From: Amaricoccus sp003258405
Lineage (GTDB): Bacteria > Pseudomonadota > Alphaproteobacteria > Rhodobacterales > Rhodobacteraceae
Length of the DNA: 64,000 bases
Direction of reading: 5' to 3'
Assembly: GCF_043226085.1 (NCBI RefSeq)
Contig: NZ_CP171225.1
Location: 868,001-932,000 of the forward strand
This document shows, piece after piece, positions 30,408-40,673 of the stretch (its first letter is position 1; every line of letters begins with the position of its first letter). Below the pieces are notes generated by a model. It was not told the origin of the DNA. It saw only the letters and a program-made list of their open reading frames with translations, and searched no databases. The position numbers and the translations under genes are program-made.

Positions 30408-31271
30408 TCATGCCGCGAAGCGTTTCGCTCCGGCCACACAGAGCACGACGACAAGCGTGCAGGCAATCATCGGCCAGGCTATCGGCTCCCCGAGCAGCAC
30501 CGCAGCGATACCAAGCCCGAAGAAGGGCTGCAGGAGTTGCAGCTGCCCGACGCCTGCGATGCCGCCAAGTGCGAGTCCCCTGTACCAGAATACGAAACCC
30601 AACAGCATGCTGAACACCGCAACATACCCAAGGCCCATCCAGCCGGAGGGAGAGACACCGCGCAGGGTGCCCGGCCAGGCCATGATCGCCAGCCCGCACA
30701 TGACCGGCAGCGACAGCGCGAGCGCCCAGCAGATCACCTGCCAGCCGCCGAGACGGCGCGAAAGCACGGCGCCCTCGGCGTAGCCGAGCCCGCAGACGAT
30801 AATCGCGGCAAGCATCGCGAGATCGCCCTCTATGGAACCGCCGGCCCCCTGCAAGAGCGCAAAGCCCGCGACCGAAACCGCGCCGAGAATCGAGAAGAAC
30901 CAGAATGCCGGTTTCGGCCGCTCGCCACCGCGCAGGACCCCGAAGCCCGCCGTTGCGAGCGGCAGGAGCCCGATGAAAACAACCGAATGCGCCGCGGTGA
31001 CATGGCGGAGCGCAAGTGCGGTCAGCAGCGGAAAACCGATCACCACGCCCAGCGCGACAACAAGGAGCGGTCCGAGATCGCGCCGCGCCGGCCGGTTCTG
31101 TTTCAGGGTCCGCAGCACCAGCAGGCCGATCAACGCCGCGATCACCGCCCGTGCCGAGGTGAGGAAAAGCGGCGTGAAATCCTGCACGGCGACGCGCGTT
31201 GCGGGCAGCGACCCGCTGAAGATCAGCACCCCGAGCAGCCCGCTGCCCCAACCTGTTCTGTGATGTCCCAT
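30408..31271 (-). CDS. DMT-superfamily (EamA) transporter
   Basis: A 287-residue, ten-helix EamA transporter with two repeats, the first seen around LTSARAVIAALIGLLVL and the second around YVAVFSMLLGFVFWYRGLALGGIAGVGQLQLLQPFFGLGIAAVLLGEPI. These usually export metabolites or amino acids. GAGG lies 7 nt before the ATG at 31271. It is divergent from a MocR regulator, which typically controls such a neighbour; the intergenic dyads support this. Confidence 0.9.
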   Translation of the reverse strand: MGHHRTGWGSGLLGVLIFSGSLPATRVAVQDFTPLFLTSARAVIAALIGLLVLRTLKQNRPARRDLGPLLVVALGVVIGFPLLTALALRHVTAAHSVVFIGLLPLATAGFGVLRGGERPKPAFWFFSILGAVSVAGFALLQGAGGSIEGDLAMLAAIIVCGLGYAEGAVLSRRLGGWQVICWALALSLPVMCGLAIMAWPGTLRGVSPSGWMGLGYVAVFSMLLGFVFWYRGLALGGIAGVGQLQLLQPFFGLGIAAVLLGEPIAWPMIACTLVVVLCVAGAKRFAA

Positions 31272-31333
31272 ATCAGCCTCGCGTTTCATCCGATTGGCAT
31301 AGGTCGGAAGGGCTGGCGCGAACAGACACACAG

Positions 31334-31378
31334 CAATACAATATCCCCAAACTGTATTGCCTTCAGAAGCATTACAGT
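31334..31378. promoter_or_regulatory. Candidate MocR operator: three ATACA-type half-sites
   Basis: CAATACA (31334-31340) and TGTATTG (31353-31359) form a perfect inverted repeat with a 12-bp spacer. ACTGTA (31351-31356) and TACAGT (31373-31378) form a second, overlapping one. They sit in the 130-bp gap between the divergent EamA and MocR genes, the expected place for autoregulation and control of the exporter. Confidence 0.6.
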
Positions 31379-31401
31379 CTGGGGGGGGAACGCACGGAAG
31401 C

Positions 31402-32781
31402 ATGACCAAGACCGGGATGTTGATGCAGGTGGTGCGCGACAAGATCGCGCGCAGGGCGCTTGTGGCTGGTGACCGGCTGCCCTCGATTCGCGGCCTCGCC
31501 CGAGCGATGGAAGTGTCACCCGCAACCGTGGTCGAAGCTTATGACCGCCTCGCTGCCGAGGGCATCATTCACGCCCGGCCCGGCTCGGGATTTTTCGTGA
31601 CCGGCCTCGCCATTCCGCCGCTGAATGTCGCTGCGATGGGTGCACGGCGCCCGCGCAATGTCGATCCGTTCTGGGTTTCACGTCAGGCGCTCGATGCAGA
31701 GCCCGGTGCGCTCCAGCCGGGATGCGGCTGGCTCCCGGAGGACTGGATGCCACACGCCGCCCTGCGGCGCGGCCTGCGGGCCCTTGCCAAAGCTGACCCG
31801 GCCCTGCTCACCAACTATGCCGCGGCCCGCGGGTCACCCGCCTTGCGGCGGTATCTTCTCGGCCGTTTCGCCGAAGAGCGCCTCCCGGCGGAGCCGGATC
31901 AGCTCATGCTGACCGCTTCGGCATCTCAGGCGATGGATCTCATCTGCCGTCTGCTGCTTCAGCCCGGCGACACGGTGCTGGTGGACGATCCCGGCTATTT
32001 CAATTTTCATGCACTCCTGCGCGCCCACCGGGTGGACATTGCCAGTGTGCCCCGCATGCCGGAAGGACCCGATCTTGCCGCCTTCGAGGCCGCGCTTGGC
32101 ACTGCGACCGCGCCACGACTCTACATCACCAATTCCGCGCTCCACAATCCGACCGGCGCCGCGCTCTCGCCCCAGACCGCCCACCGGGTGCTGGCACTCG
32201 CGGAGGCCCATGACGTGACGATCGTGGAGGACGATACCTTCGCCGATCTCGAACCCGAACCCTCACCGCGCCTTGCGGTGCTCGACGGCCTGTCCCGCGT
32301 GCTCAGAATCGGCGGATTCTCCAAGACCCTCTCGGCCTCTGTCCGCTGCGGTTACATTGCCGGACGCGCGGACTGGATCGAGGCGCTGACCGACCTTCAG
32401 GTCGCGACGAGCTTTGGCGGCCCGAGCCCGGTATCGGCCGAACTGATCGCCGGCGCGCTCTCGGGCGGCGGCTATCGCAAGCATCTGGCCGAAATCCGCG
32501 CCCGGCTTGCCACGGCCCGCAGGGCCACCATCGCCAACCTCCGGCCGCTCGGGATCACGCCTTGGGTCGTGCCGCGCGGCGGCTTCTATCTCTGGTGCCA
32601 ATTTCCCGACGGTATCGATACCGGAGAGGTGGCGCAGCGCTGTCTTGAGGAAAACATCATCATGGCGCCCGGAAATGTCTTCAGCCCCTCGCAGTCGGCC
32701 GCCGCATTCATGCGCTTCAATGTCGCCCACATGAGCGAGGGAAGGGTCTATGCGGCACTCAAAGCTGCGATGTCAGCCTGA
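31402..32781 (+). CDS. MocR-type GntR regulator / class I aminotransferase fusion
   Basis: A 459-residue MocR/PdxR-type regulator. The N-terminal winged helix (about 1-70) contains LPSIRGLARAMEVSPATVVEAYDRLAAEGIIHARPGSGFFV, and the C-terminal domain (about 100-455) has a fold type I aminotransferase pattern with the PLP lysine in RIGGFSKTLSASVRCGY. Such proteins use PLP or a PLP-amino acid adduct as effector. The ATG at 31402 leaves a complete winged helix. It is divergent from the EamA exporter gene. Confidence 0.92.
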   Translation: MTKTGMLMQVVRDKIARRALVAGDRLPSIRGLARAMEVSPATVVEAYDRLAAEGIIHARPGSGFFVTGLAIPPLNVAAMGARRPRNVDPFWVSRQALDAEPGALQPGCGWLPEDWMPHAALRRGLRALAKADPALLTNYAAARGSPALRRYLLGRFAEERLPAEPDQLMLTASASQAMDLICRLLLQPGDTVLVDDPGYFNFHALLRAHRVDIASVPRMPEGPDLAAFEAALGTATAPRLYITNSALHNPTGAALSPQTAHRVLALAEAHDVTIVEDDTFADLEPEPSPRLAVLDGLSRVLRIGGFSKTLSASVRCGYIAGRADWIEALTDLQVATSFGGPSPVSAELIAGALSGGGYRKHLAEIRARLATARRATIANLRPLGITPWVVPRGGFYLWCQFPDGIDTGEVAQRCLEENIIMAPGNVFSPSQSAAAFMRFNVAHMSEGRVYAALKAAMSA

Positions 32782-32833
32782 GCATGACCGGCAGAAGCCT
32801 GAAACCGCATGGCGCGGAAACCACGGGCTTTCG

Positions 32834-32909
32834 TGGTAGGCCCGGAGGGATTCGAACCCCCAACCAAAGCGTTATGAGCGCTCTGCTCTGACCGTTGAGC
32901 TACAGGCCC
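32834..32909 (-). tRNA. tRNA with CAU anticodon (Ile2 or Met)
   Basis: A 76-nt cloverleaf with encoded CCA. The acceptor stem is GGGCCTG/CGGGCCT with a G-U pair at 1-72 and a U-G pair at 6-67; the D arm is GCTC/GAGC, the anticodon arm GAGCG-CTCATAA-CGCTT and the T arm GGGGG-TTCGAAT-CCCTC. The anticodon is CAU. It is not an obvious initiator (no GGG/CCC anticodon-stem run). It could be tRNA-Ile2, needing lysidine at C34, or elongator tRNA-Met; I cannot separate them by eye. Confidence 0.88.
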
Positions 32910-32996
32910 GCCATGGCCTCCGTGCTAGCCAGTCGCCGTAAGCGGGTCAAGCGCCTGTTCCGCCAGCCGGAGACGTGTGCGCCATTGCCCTCTCCC

Positions 32997-33034
32997 TCAG
33001 CCAAGGGATACCGGCACATGTTCCCTTGGCTTGA
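32997..33034. promoter_or_regulatory. Strong inverted repeat upstream of purM
   Basis: AGCCAAGGGA (32999-33008) and TCCCTTGGCT (33022-33031) are a perfect 10-bp inverted repeat around a 13-nt spacer, extended by TC/GA over a bulged T. It lies 54 nt upstream of the purM start codon, in the 178-bp gap after the tRNA. It may be an operator or an mRNA leader stem. Confidence 0.5.
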
Positions 33035-33087
33035 GACTTGCGCTAGAGGGCTCACGGCGCAACACCCAAAGGACGGGGGGATAATCC

Positions 33088-34131
33088 GTGACCGAACGCA
33101 AGACCGGGCTCACCTATGCCGCAGCCGGCGTCGATATCGACGCAGGCAATGCGCTCGTGGACCGCATCAAGCCCGCTGCGGCCGCCACGAAGCGCCCCGG
33201 TGTGATGGATGGGCTCGGCGGCTTTGGCGCAATGTTCGACCTCCGCGCCGCTGGCTACAGCGACCCGATCCTCGTTGCCGCCACTGACGGCGTCGGGACC
33301 AAGCTCAAGATTGCCATCGACACCGGCCGCCTCGATACGGTCGGCATCGACCTCGTGGCGATGTGCGTCAACGATCTCGTCTGCCAGGGCGCAGAGCCGC
33401 TACTCTTTCTCGACTACTTCGCCACCGGCAAGCTCGATGTCGAAGGGGCTGCCAGCATCATCGAGGGCATCGCGGAGGGTTGCGCCCAGGCCGGCGCCGC
33501 GCTCATCGGCGGCGAGACCGCGGAAATGCCGGGGCTCTACGCCAAGGGCGATTTCGACCTTGCAGGCTTCGCGGTGGGAGCAATGGAACGCGGCGGCCAC
33601 CTGCCTTCCGGCATCGCCGAAGGGGATGTTCTGCTCGGCCTCGCCTCGTCGGGTGTCCATTCGAACGGCTACTCGCTCGTGCGCCGCATCGTCTCCGAAG
33701 CCGGTCTCGGCTGGGACACACCCTGCCCGTTCGGCGAAGGTGCTCTGGGCGACGCGCTGCTGACGCCAACGCGCATCTACGCAAGGCAGGCGATCAAGGC
33801 GCTCCGGGCCGGAGGGCTCAAGGGCCTTGCCCACATTACCGGCGGCGGGCTTACCGAGAACCTGCCGCGCATCCTGCCCGAAGGCGTCGGGGCAGAGATC
33901 GACCTCGATGCTTGGACGCTGCCAGCGGTCTTCGCCTGGCTCCGGACAGAAGGTGGTATCGAGACCGCCGAGATGCTCAAGACCTTCAACTGCGGAATCG
34001 GCCTCGTCGCCGTCGTTGATGCGGAAGCCGCCGATACGCTTGCCGAACTGCTCGCGGCCGAAGGCGAAACCGTTTTCCGCATTGGCACGCTCGTGCCCGG
34101 CGCGGGCGTCAGCTACCGGGGCAACCTGTGA
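33088..34131 (+). CDS. purM: Phosphoribosylformylglycinamidine cyclo-ligase
   Basis: A 347-residue AIR synthetase catalysing the fifth step of purine synthesis (ATP-dependent closure of FGAM to AIR). Motifs: GVDIDAGNALVDRIK, PILVAATDGVGTKLKIA, DLVAMCVNDLVCQGAEPLLFLDY, ALIGGETAEMPGLY and HITGGGLTENLPRIL. It starts on GTG after a GGGGGGA site. Its stop overlaps the purN start (GTGA). Confidence 0.97.
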   Translation: MTERKTGLTYAAAGVDIDAGNALVDRIKPAAAATKRPGVMDGLGGFGAMFDLRAAGYSDPILVAATDGVGTKLKIAIDTGRLDTVGIDLVAMCVNDLVCQGAEPLLFLDYFATGKLDVEGAASIIEGIAEGCAQAGAALIGGETAEMPGLYAKGDFDLAGFAVGAMERGGHLPSGIAEGDVLLGLASSGVHSNGYSLVRRIVSEAGLGWDTPCPFGEGALGDALLTPTRIYARQAIKALRAGGLKGLAHITGGGLTENLPRILPEGVGAEIDLDAWTLPAVFAWLRTEGGIETAEMLKTFNCGIGLVAVVDAEAADTLAELLAAEGETVFRIGTLVPGAGVSYRGNL

Positions 34132-34730
34132 TCCGCAAGCGCGTCGCCATCCTCATCTCCGGCAGCGGGTCCAATATGGTCTCGCTGCTGCGCGACATGT
34201 CCGACCGCCAGCATCCGGCGCTCCCCTGCGTCGTGGTCTCGAACCGGCCCGATGCGGGCGGTCTCGCCAAGGCCACCGAACTCGGTGTCGAGGCGCTTGC
34301 CATCGACCACCGCATCTTCAAGGGCGACCGTGCCGCCTTCGAGACACAGCTCACCCGAACGCTCGAGGAGCACGGCACCGAAATCGTCTGCCTCGCCGGC
34401 TTCATGCGCGTTCTCACTCCGGGCTTCATCGAGCGCTGGGCCGGACGGATGCTCAACATCCATCCCTCGATCCTGCCGCTTTTCCCCGGCCTTCACACCC
34501 ATGCCCGCGCCATTGATGCCGGCATGGCGATCCATGGCTGTACCGTTCACGAGGTCACGACGGATCTCGACGCCGGGCCGATCCTGGGCCAGGCCGCTAT
34601 TCCGATCGAACCGGAGGACACGCCCGACAGCCTTGCCGCGCGCCTCCTGCCCATGGAGCACAAGCTCTATCCGGCCGTGCTGCGCCGCTTTGCCGCCGGC
34701 GACCGCCGAAAGGTTTCATTGCTCGGCTGA
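34128..34730 (+). CDS. purN: Phosphoribosylglycinamide formyltransferase
   Basis: A 200-residue GAR transformylase using 10-formyl-tetrahydrofolate. Motifs: RVAILISGSGSNMVSLL, VVSNRPDAGGLAKA, LAGFMRVLTPGFIERWAGRMLNIHPSILPLFPGLHTHARAIDAG (catalytic N and H) and GCTVHEVTTDLDAGPILGQA (catalytic D). It starts on GTG overlapping the purM stop, the common purMN operon. Confidence 0.97.
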   Translation: MIRKRVAILISGSGSNMVSLLRDMSDRQHPALPCVVVSNRPDAGGLAKATELGVEALAIDHRIFKGDRAAFETQLTRTLEEHGTEIVCLAGFMRVLTPGFIERWAGRMLNIHPSILPLFPGLHTHARAIDAGMAIHGCTVHEVTTDLDAGPILGQAAIPIEPEDTPDSLAARLLPMEHKLYPAVLRRFAAGDRRKVSLLG

Positions 34731-34912
34731 GCCCTGAAGGCCTCCAGACCATACACCTGTGGGCGTTCCAGAACGCAGATAAATAATCGCATAACGACGA
34801 AACTGGTGTGTTTGCGCATCTTTGGGTCTGCACGCGCCTTTCAAACGTAGTAACATTGCGCCATGGGCCCCGTCAGAGGACCCGAAGAAGAAGACCATAT
34901 CGAGGAAACGCA

Positions 34913-35917
34913 ATGGCGGGACGAACCCAGACCGCGCTCGTATTTCAGGGCGCCGGTGCGGTCGGAGCCTATCATCTCGGCGTCTGGAGACGTCTCCACG
35001 AAGCTGGGATCAAGCCGGATATCGTCACGGGCGTTTCGATCGGTGCAATAACCGCAGCCGTGCTCGTGGGCGCCGCGAGCGGAGACCCGCTTCGCGAGCT
35101 TGAGGACATCTGGAAGGAATTCACGGTCGGCGCGCCGTTCCTCTTGCCACAGGCGGGCCGGGCGCTTTCCTCGGTCATCAATTTCGGCATGTACCGGCCC
35201 CGTCTCGACGTCTGGGCTGCACCCACCTGGACGGCACTGCTCTCGACCGATCCGCTCCGCAGCACGCTCGTGCGCCATGTCGATTTCGACAAACTCAACG
35301 ACAGCCCCGTCGCCTTCGCGACCTCCGCGATCGATGTGGAAACCGGCCGGATCCAGTGCTTCCGCAATCGTGGCGGCGCCTATGTCGCCCTTGACGACAT
35401 CGTCGCGAGCGGCAGCATGCCACCGGGCTTTCCAATGACCGAGATCGACGGTCACAGCTACTGGGATGGGGGACCATTCGACTCGACCCCGCTGCAACCC
35501 GCGCTCGATCTTTTCGACCACGGACCCAACATTCGGCGCCGCCTCATTCTTGTCGCCCCGCTCCCCTGCCGCGGCAAGGTGCCGACAAACATCAACGAGG
35601 TCTCAGAACGCATGGTGGAGCTGCAGTTTTCGGGCCGGCTCCACTCCGAGCTACAGCGCCTCAAGACCCGCAACACACTCATCGAGATCATTCGGGATCT
35701 CGAGCCGGAGGTGCAGCGGCGCTTCATGGACGCCTTCCCCGGCGCGCGCGGTCTCGCCCCGGAGAGCTATCTCGACGAGATCATCCATATCGGCAGCTCG
35801 GACCCGCGCGTCGTGACCGGCGCCTCGGATTTCTCTGCTACCGCGATCCGCCGCCGGATCGAGGCCGGGTATCAGGATGCAGAGTCCGTGCTTGCGGCCT
35901 CCGAAGCCAGCGTCTGA
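34913..35917 (+). CDS. Patatin-like phospholipase
   Basis: A 334-residue protein with the patatin oxyanion loop GAGAVGAYHLGV, nucleophile S42 in GVSIG and catalytic dyad Asp D185 in YWDGGPF. Patatins are Ser-Asp dyad lipid acyl hydrolases. There is no signal peptide or TM helix, so it is probably cytoplasmic or peripheral. GAGGAAA precedes the ATG at 34913. The C-terminal ~80 residues carry no recognised domain. Confidence 0.9.
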   Translation: MAGRTQTALVFQGAGAVGAYHLGVWRRLHEAGIKPDIVTGVSIGAITAAVLVGAASGDPLRELEDIWKEFTVGAPFLLPQAGRALSSVINFGMYRPRLDVWAAPTWTALLSTDPLRSTLVRHVDFDKLNDSPVAFATSAIDVETGRIQCFRNRGGAYVALDDIVASGSMPPGFPMTEIDGHSYWDGGPFDSTPLQPALDLFDHGPNIRRRLILVAPLPCRGKVPTNINEVSERMVELQFSGRLHSELQRLKTRNTLIEIIRDLEPEVQRRFMDAFPGARGLAPESYLDEIIHIGSSDPRVVTGASDFSATAIRRRIEAGYQDAESVLAASEASV

Positions 35918-36002
35918 CGGCACATGTGGCGCCCGGCTTGCGGCCGAGCCGGTTTGCGCGCAATCTCGGCTCCGGCAAACGAGGGGGAAAGGAGACTGCG
36001 CC

Positions 36003-36077
36003 ATGATTGACAGCCGCCGTGAAGCTTCGACCGAGCTTGCCGGAACCCTACCCCGGCGCAGGGCACTCACCCCATGA
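36003..36077 (+). CDS. Possible 24-residue leader peptide coupled to GNAT gene
   Basis: A short frame, MIDSRREASTELAGTLPRRR and four more residues, begins 8 nt after a strong AAAGGAGA site. Its stop TGA (36075-36077) overlaps the start of the following acetyltransferase (ATGA). The acetyltransferase itself has a poor ribosome-binding site, so translation of this small frame could deliver ribosomes to it. It resembles no known family. It could be coincidence. Confidence 0.4.
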   Translation: MIDSRREASTELAGTLPRRRALTP

Positions 36078-36598
36078 TGGGGCCCGACACCCACGCGGCG
36101 GCAATCACGCCCGTTCGGAGTGACGACGATATCGCCTTGGCTTCGCAACTCGCCCGTGCCTTTTTCGACTACATGCGCGCGGCTTGGCCCGAGCGCGCCG
36201 GATTGATCGATGACTATCTGATCGCGCAGGATTTCGAAGGTCAGCTTGCCGATTTTCGCAATCACTTCACGCCGCCCCATGGCGAGTGCCTGCTGGCGCG
36301 ACTCGGCGGCGAAGGGGTCGGGATCGTCATGCTGAAACCCTATGCGCCAGAGGTCTGCGAACTCAACCGCATGTATGTCACCCGCGCCGCTCGCGGGCAC
36401 GGGCTCGGCAGGCGGCTTTGCGAAGAACTCATCTCGCAAGCCCGTGCCCTCGGCTATCGTGAAATCCGCCTCGATGCGCTCAACGAACGGGTCGATGCGG
36501 TGCCGCTCTACCGCAAGCTCGGCTTCGGACCGGACCCCGATCCGCCCGCCTTCACCCGCCGCGATCCCGAGATCGTCTCGCTTCGCATGACGCTCTGA
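36074..36598 (+). CDS. GNAT family N-acetyltransferase
   Basis: A 174-residue acetyltransferase. The acetyl-CoA loop is RAARGHGLGRRLCEELISQARALGYREIRLDALNERVDAVPLYRKLGFG, a classical R/QxxGxG/A motif followed by the C-terminal strand. The start is one of two adjacent ATGs (36074, 36077), overlapping the small upstream frame. The substrate is unknown. Confidence 0.85.
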   Translation: MMGPDTHAAAITPVRSDDDIALASQLARAFFDYMRAAWPERAGLIDDYLIAQDFEGQLADFRNHFTPPHGECLLARLGGEGVGIVMLKPYAPEVCELNRMYVTRAARGHGLGRRLCEELISQARALGYREIRLDALNERVDAVPLYRKLGFGPDPDPPAFTRRDPEIVSLRMTL

Positions 36599-36616
36599 AC
36601 TTCCACCGGAGGCCCC

Positions 36617-36991
36617 ATGGCCCATCCCATATTCTGGCCGACGGCATTGTTGGCCGGCCTCGTCGCATCCTCAACCCTCGCCCAGGATGTCGATTGCGCG
36701 AAGGCCTATACCCAGTTCGACATGAATGTCTGCGCCGACCAAGACTACAAGGCTGCCGATGCCGAACTCAACGCAGCCTGGACGGAGGCGAAAGCCACCG
36801 CGGATGCGGTCGGCGCAGGCCCTGCACTGCTCGATGCACAGCGCAAATGGATTGCCTATCGCGACGCAGCCTGTGAGGCGGAGGCCGCGCAATACGAGGG
36901 CGGGTCGATCCAGCCGCTCATCCGCCTCTCCTGCCTCACCCGGCTGACCGAACGGCGCAGCACGGATCTTCGGGAATTCTCGCGACCCTGA
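36617..36991 (+). CDS. DUF1311 (LprI-like) periplasmic protein
   Basis: A 124-residue protein with a Sec signal (cleavage after STLA, about residue 22) and the DUF1311 pattern DCAKAYTQFDMNVCADQDYKAADAELNAAW...LLDAQRKWIAYRDAACEAEAAQYEGGSIQPLIRLSCLTRLTERR. Four conserved cysteines suggest two disulfides. Mycobacterial LprI of this family inhibits lysozyme; that role here is only inferred. GGAGG precedes the ATG. Confidence 0.85.
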   Translation: MAHPIFWPTALLAGLVASSTLAQDVDCAKAYTQFDMNVCADQDYKAADAELNAAWTEAKATADAVGAGPALLDAQRKWIAYRDAACEAEAAQYEGGSIQPLIRLSCLTRLTERRSTDLREFSRP

Positions 36992-37103
36992 GCGATCGCG
37001 GCAGATACCGGATGGAAGCGAACTGCCTCGGTTCCGGCATTCACACCGGATTCAACGGCCAAAAATGACTATTTTCTGAGCAATTTGTCGATCCCGCTCC
37101 AGT

Positions 37104-37119
37104 GGGGGCTTTTGCCCCC
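37104..37119. repeat. Perfect hairpin upstream of ureC
   Basis: GGGGGC (37104-37109) and GCCCCC (37114-37119) flank a TTTT loop. It lies 113 nt after the DUF1311 stop and 69 nt before ureC. The T residues are in the loop, not after the stem, so it may be a weak terminator or a regulatory stem. Confidence 0.45.
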
Positions 37120-37187
37120 GGCGGCGTGTGTGTCAGTCTGCACTCAATTGCGCGCTGCGACAACAGCACCCCGGAGGACAAGACCCC

Positions 37188-38900
<1,713 letters not shown>

Positions 38901-38912
38901 GTACCCGACGGG

Positions 38913-39890
38913 TCACGGCCAGACCAGGAAGACATAGGCCGCATATCCCGCGAGCAGCACCGCGCCTTCGCCCCGGCTGAGCCGCCGCCCGGTGAAGGCA
39001 AAGACCATGACGATGGCGGAAATACCCACCATCACGAGATTATCGAAGCGCACTATGTCCTGCGGCACCGCGGTCGGCGCGATCATCGCGGTCACCCCGC
39101 CGATGCCGAGAATGTTGTAGATGTTCGACCCGACGATGTTCCCGAAAGCAACGTCCGTCTGCCGCCGGAGTGCAGCCATCACCGAGGTAACGAGCTCCGG
39201 AAGCGAGGTGCCGAGCGCAACGACGGTCAGGCCGATCACCGTGTCGGAAATGCCCAGCTGATGGGCAAGACCCACCGCCCCCTTCACGAAGAACGCACCG
39301 CCGCCCACGACAGCCGCAATGCCAAGGAGCGCGGTCGCGAGTGGCAAGAGCAGAGCGCCCGTCTGTGCCCGGCGCGGCACGAGCGCCGCTTCGACCTCCG
39401 ACAGTGCAAGCCCCTTGTCGTAGACTGCGCCATGATCGTCCGGGATCTGGCGTTCCTGCCGGAAGGCGAGCCAGATGTAGCCGCCGAGCGCCAGGACGAA
39501 GAGTGCGCCGAGCGGGCGACTTATAGGCACAAAAGCCGCCAGCATGGCGAAGGCAAGAGCTACGGCAACCATCGTTGCGCCATCGCGCTTCAGCGCCGCC
39601 GAGGTCACCCCGATCGGAAAGAGTAGCGCCGCCGCCCCGAGAATCAGCAGGATGTTGGCAATGTTGGAGCCGACGATATTGCCGTAGGCGACGCCGGGAT
39701 AACCGTCGAGGGCAGCCTTTACCGAGGTGACGAGCTCGGGTGTCGAGGTTCCGAAACCCACCAGAGTGAGGCCGATAACGAGTGGCGAAACGCCGAAGCG
39801 TTCCGCAACGGCGACGGCCCCGCGCACAAGCAGCTCGCCTCCACCGACGAGCAGAACGAGGCCGACGAGAAGCGGTAGAAGGATTTCCAT
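38913..39890 (-). CDS. Calcium/sodium antiporter (CaCA family, YrbG-like)
   Basis: A 325-residue inner-membrane protein with two inverted repeats of about five TM helices. The alpha-repeat motifs are VGFGTSTPELVTSVKAAL...NIVGSNIANILLILG and VALGTSLPELVTSVMAAL...NIVGSNIYNILGIGG. These GTS(T/L)PE and GN(I)VGSN signatures define the family. It exchanges Na+ or H+ for Ca2+. It ends 12 bp from the convergent ureC. Confidence 0.94.
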   Translation of the reverse strand: MEILLPLLVGLVLLVGGGELLVRGAVAVAERFGVSPLVIGLTLVGFGTSTPELVTSVKAALDGYPGVAYGNIVGSNIANILLILGAAALLFPIGVTSAALKRDGATMVAVALAFAMLAAFVPISRPLGALFVLALGGYIWLAFRQERQIPDDHGAVYDKGLALSEVEAALVPRRAQTGALLLPLATALLGIAAVVGGGAFFVKGAVGLAHQLGISDTVIGLTVVALGTSLPELVTSVMAALRRQTDVAFGNIVGSNIYNILGIGGVTAMIAPTAVPQDIVRFDNLVMVGISAIVMVFAFTGRRLSRGEGAVLLAGYAAYVFLVWP

Positions 39891-39972
39891 AAACCGATGA
39901 CCTCAGGCGCGGAAGCGCGCGAGGGCAAGGTGGGGGTGCAAGGGCAGCTTTTCCAGTAGCCGCCCCGCGAAA

Positions 39973-40653
39973 TCAGGTGGTGAGCATGCGGAGGCCCTGC
40001 GTCGCATCAACACGGATCGCGAGACGCAGACCCGGATCGTCCCCGGCCCGCAACGCGGCGATGATCTTGCGGTGGTTTTCGGTCGCCGCCTTGCGTTGCA
40101 GCCGTTCGTAAAGCGATCGCATCGTCGGGCCGGATTGCAGCCAGACCGTCTCGGTCAGAGCCAGCATCGCGGGTGCCTGCGCCCGGAGATAGAGCGTGCG
40201 GTGAAACTCGAGGTTCGAGCGCACATAGCCGCCCGCGTCGTGCTTCTCGATCATCTGCTCGATCACCGTGTTGATCGCCTGCATCCGCTCGATCAGCGCG
40301 AAATGTGCCCGCGGCAAGGCACGTGACGCCAGCTCCGGCTCGAGGAGGGCGCGCAACGCCGCCAGCTCCTCGATACGGTCGTTGGTGAGTTCCGGTGTCG
40401 AGACCCGCCCGGAAGACGAGAGCTTGAAGGCACCTTCGGCCACAAGCCGCCGCACCGCTTCGCGCGCAGGCGTCATGCTCACGCCGAACTCCGCGGCAAT
40501 CCCCCGGAGCGTCAGCGCTGCTCCGGGCGGCAGCGCGCCATGCATCACCCGCGCCCGCAAGTTGCGGTAGACACGCTCATGCGCCGGAACTGTATTTTCG
40601 GTGGGGCGGTCTCTGTCAGCCATGTTGAACATGTGATCACAAACAGCCTCCAT
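39973..40653 (-). CDS. GntR/FadR-family (FCD) transcriptional regulator
   Basis: A 226-residue regulator: winged helix (about 20-85; LRGIAAEFGVSMTPAREAVRRLVAEG) and C-terminal FCD ligand domain (ELAALRALLEPELASRA...NLEFHRTLYLRA...ENHRKIIAALRAGD), whose Asp/His residues usually bind a metal and a carboxylate ligand. ATG at 40653 follows GAGGGG; shorter starts lack a site. It begins 20 nt after the metallopeptidase stop, so it may be in the phaZ operon. Confidence 0.88.
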   Translation of the reverse strand: MEAVCDHMFNMADRDRPTENTVPAHERVYRNLRARVMHGALPPGAALTLRGIAAEFGVSMTPAREAVRRLVAEGAFKLSSSGRVSTPELTNDRIEELAALRALLEPELASRALPRAHFALIERMQAINTVIEQMIEKHDAGGYVRSNLEFHRTLYLRAQAPAMLALTETVWLQSGPTMRSLYERLQRKAATENHRKIIAALRAGDDPGLRLAIRVDATQGLRMLTT

Positions 40654-40673
40654 GTCAAATTCCCCTCCGCGCC

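Noticed and set aside
32834..32909. tRNA-flanking genomic island insertion site
   Set aside because: No integrase and no direct repeat of the tRNA 3' end within the window; flanking genes are housekeeping purMN and a MocR regulator.
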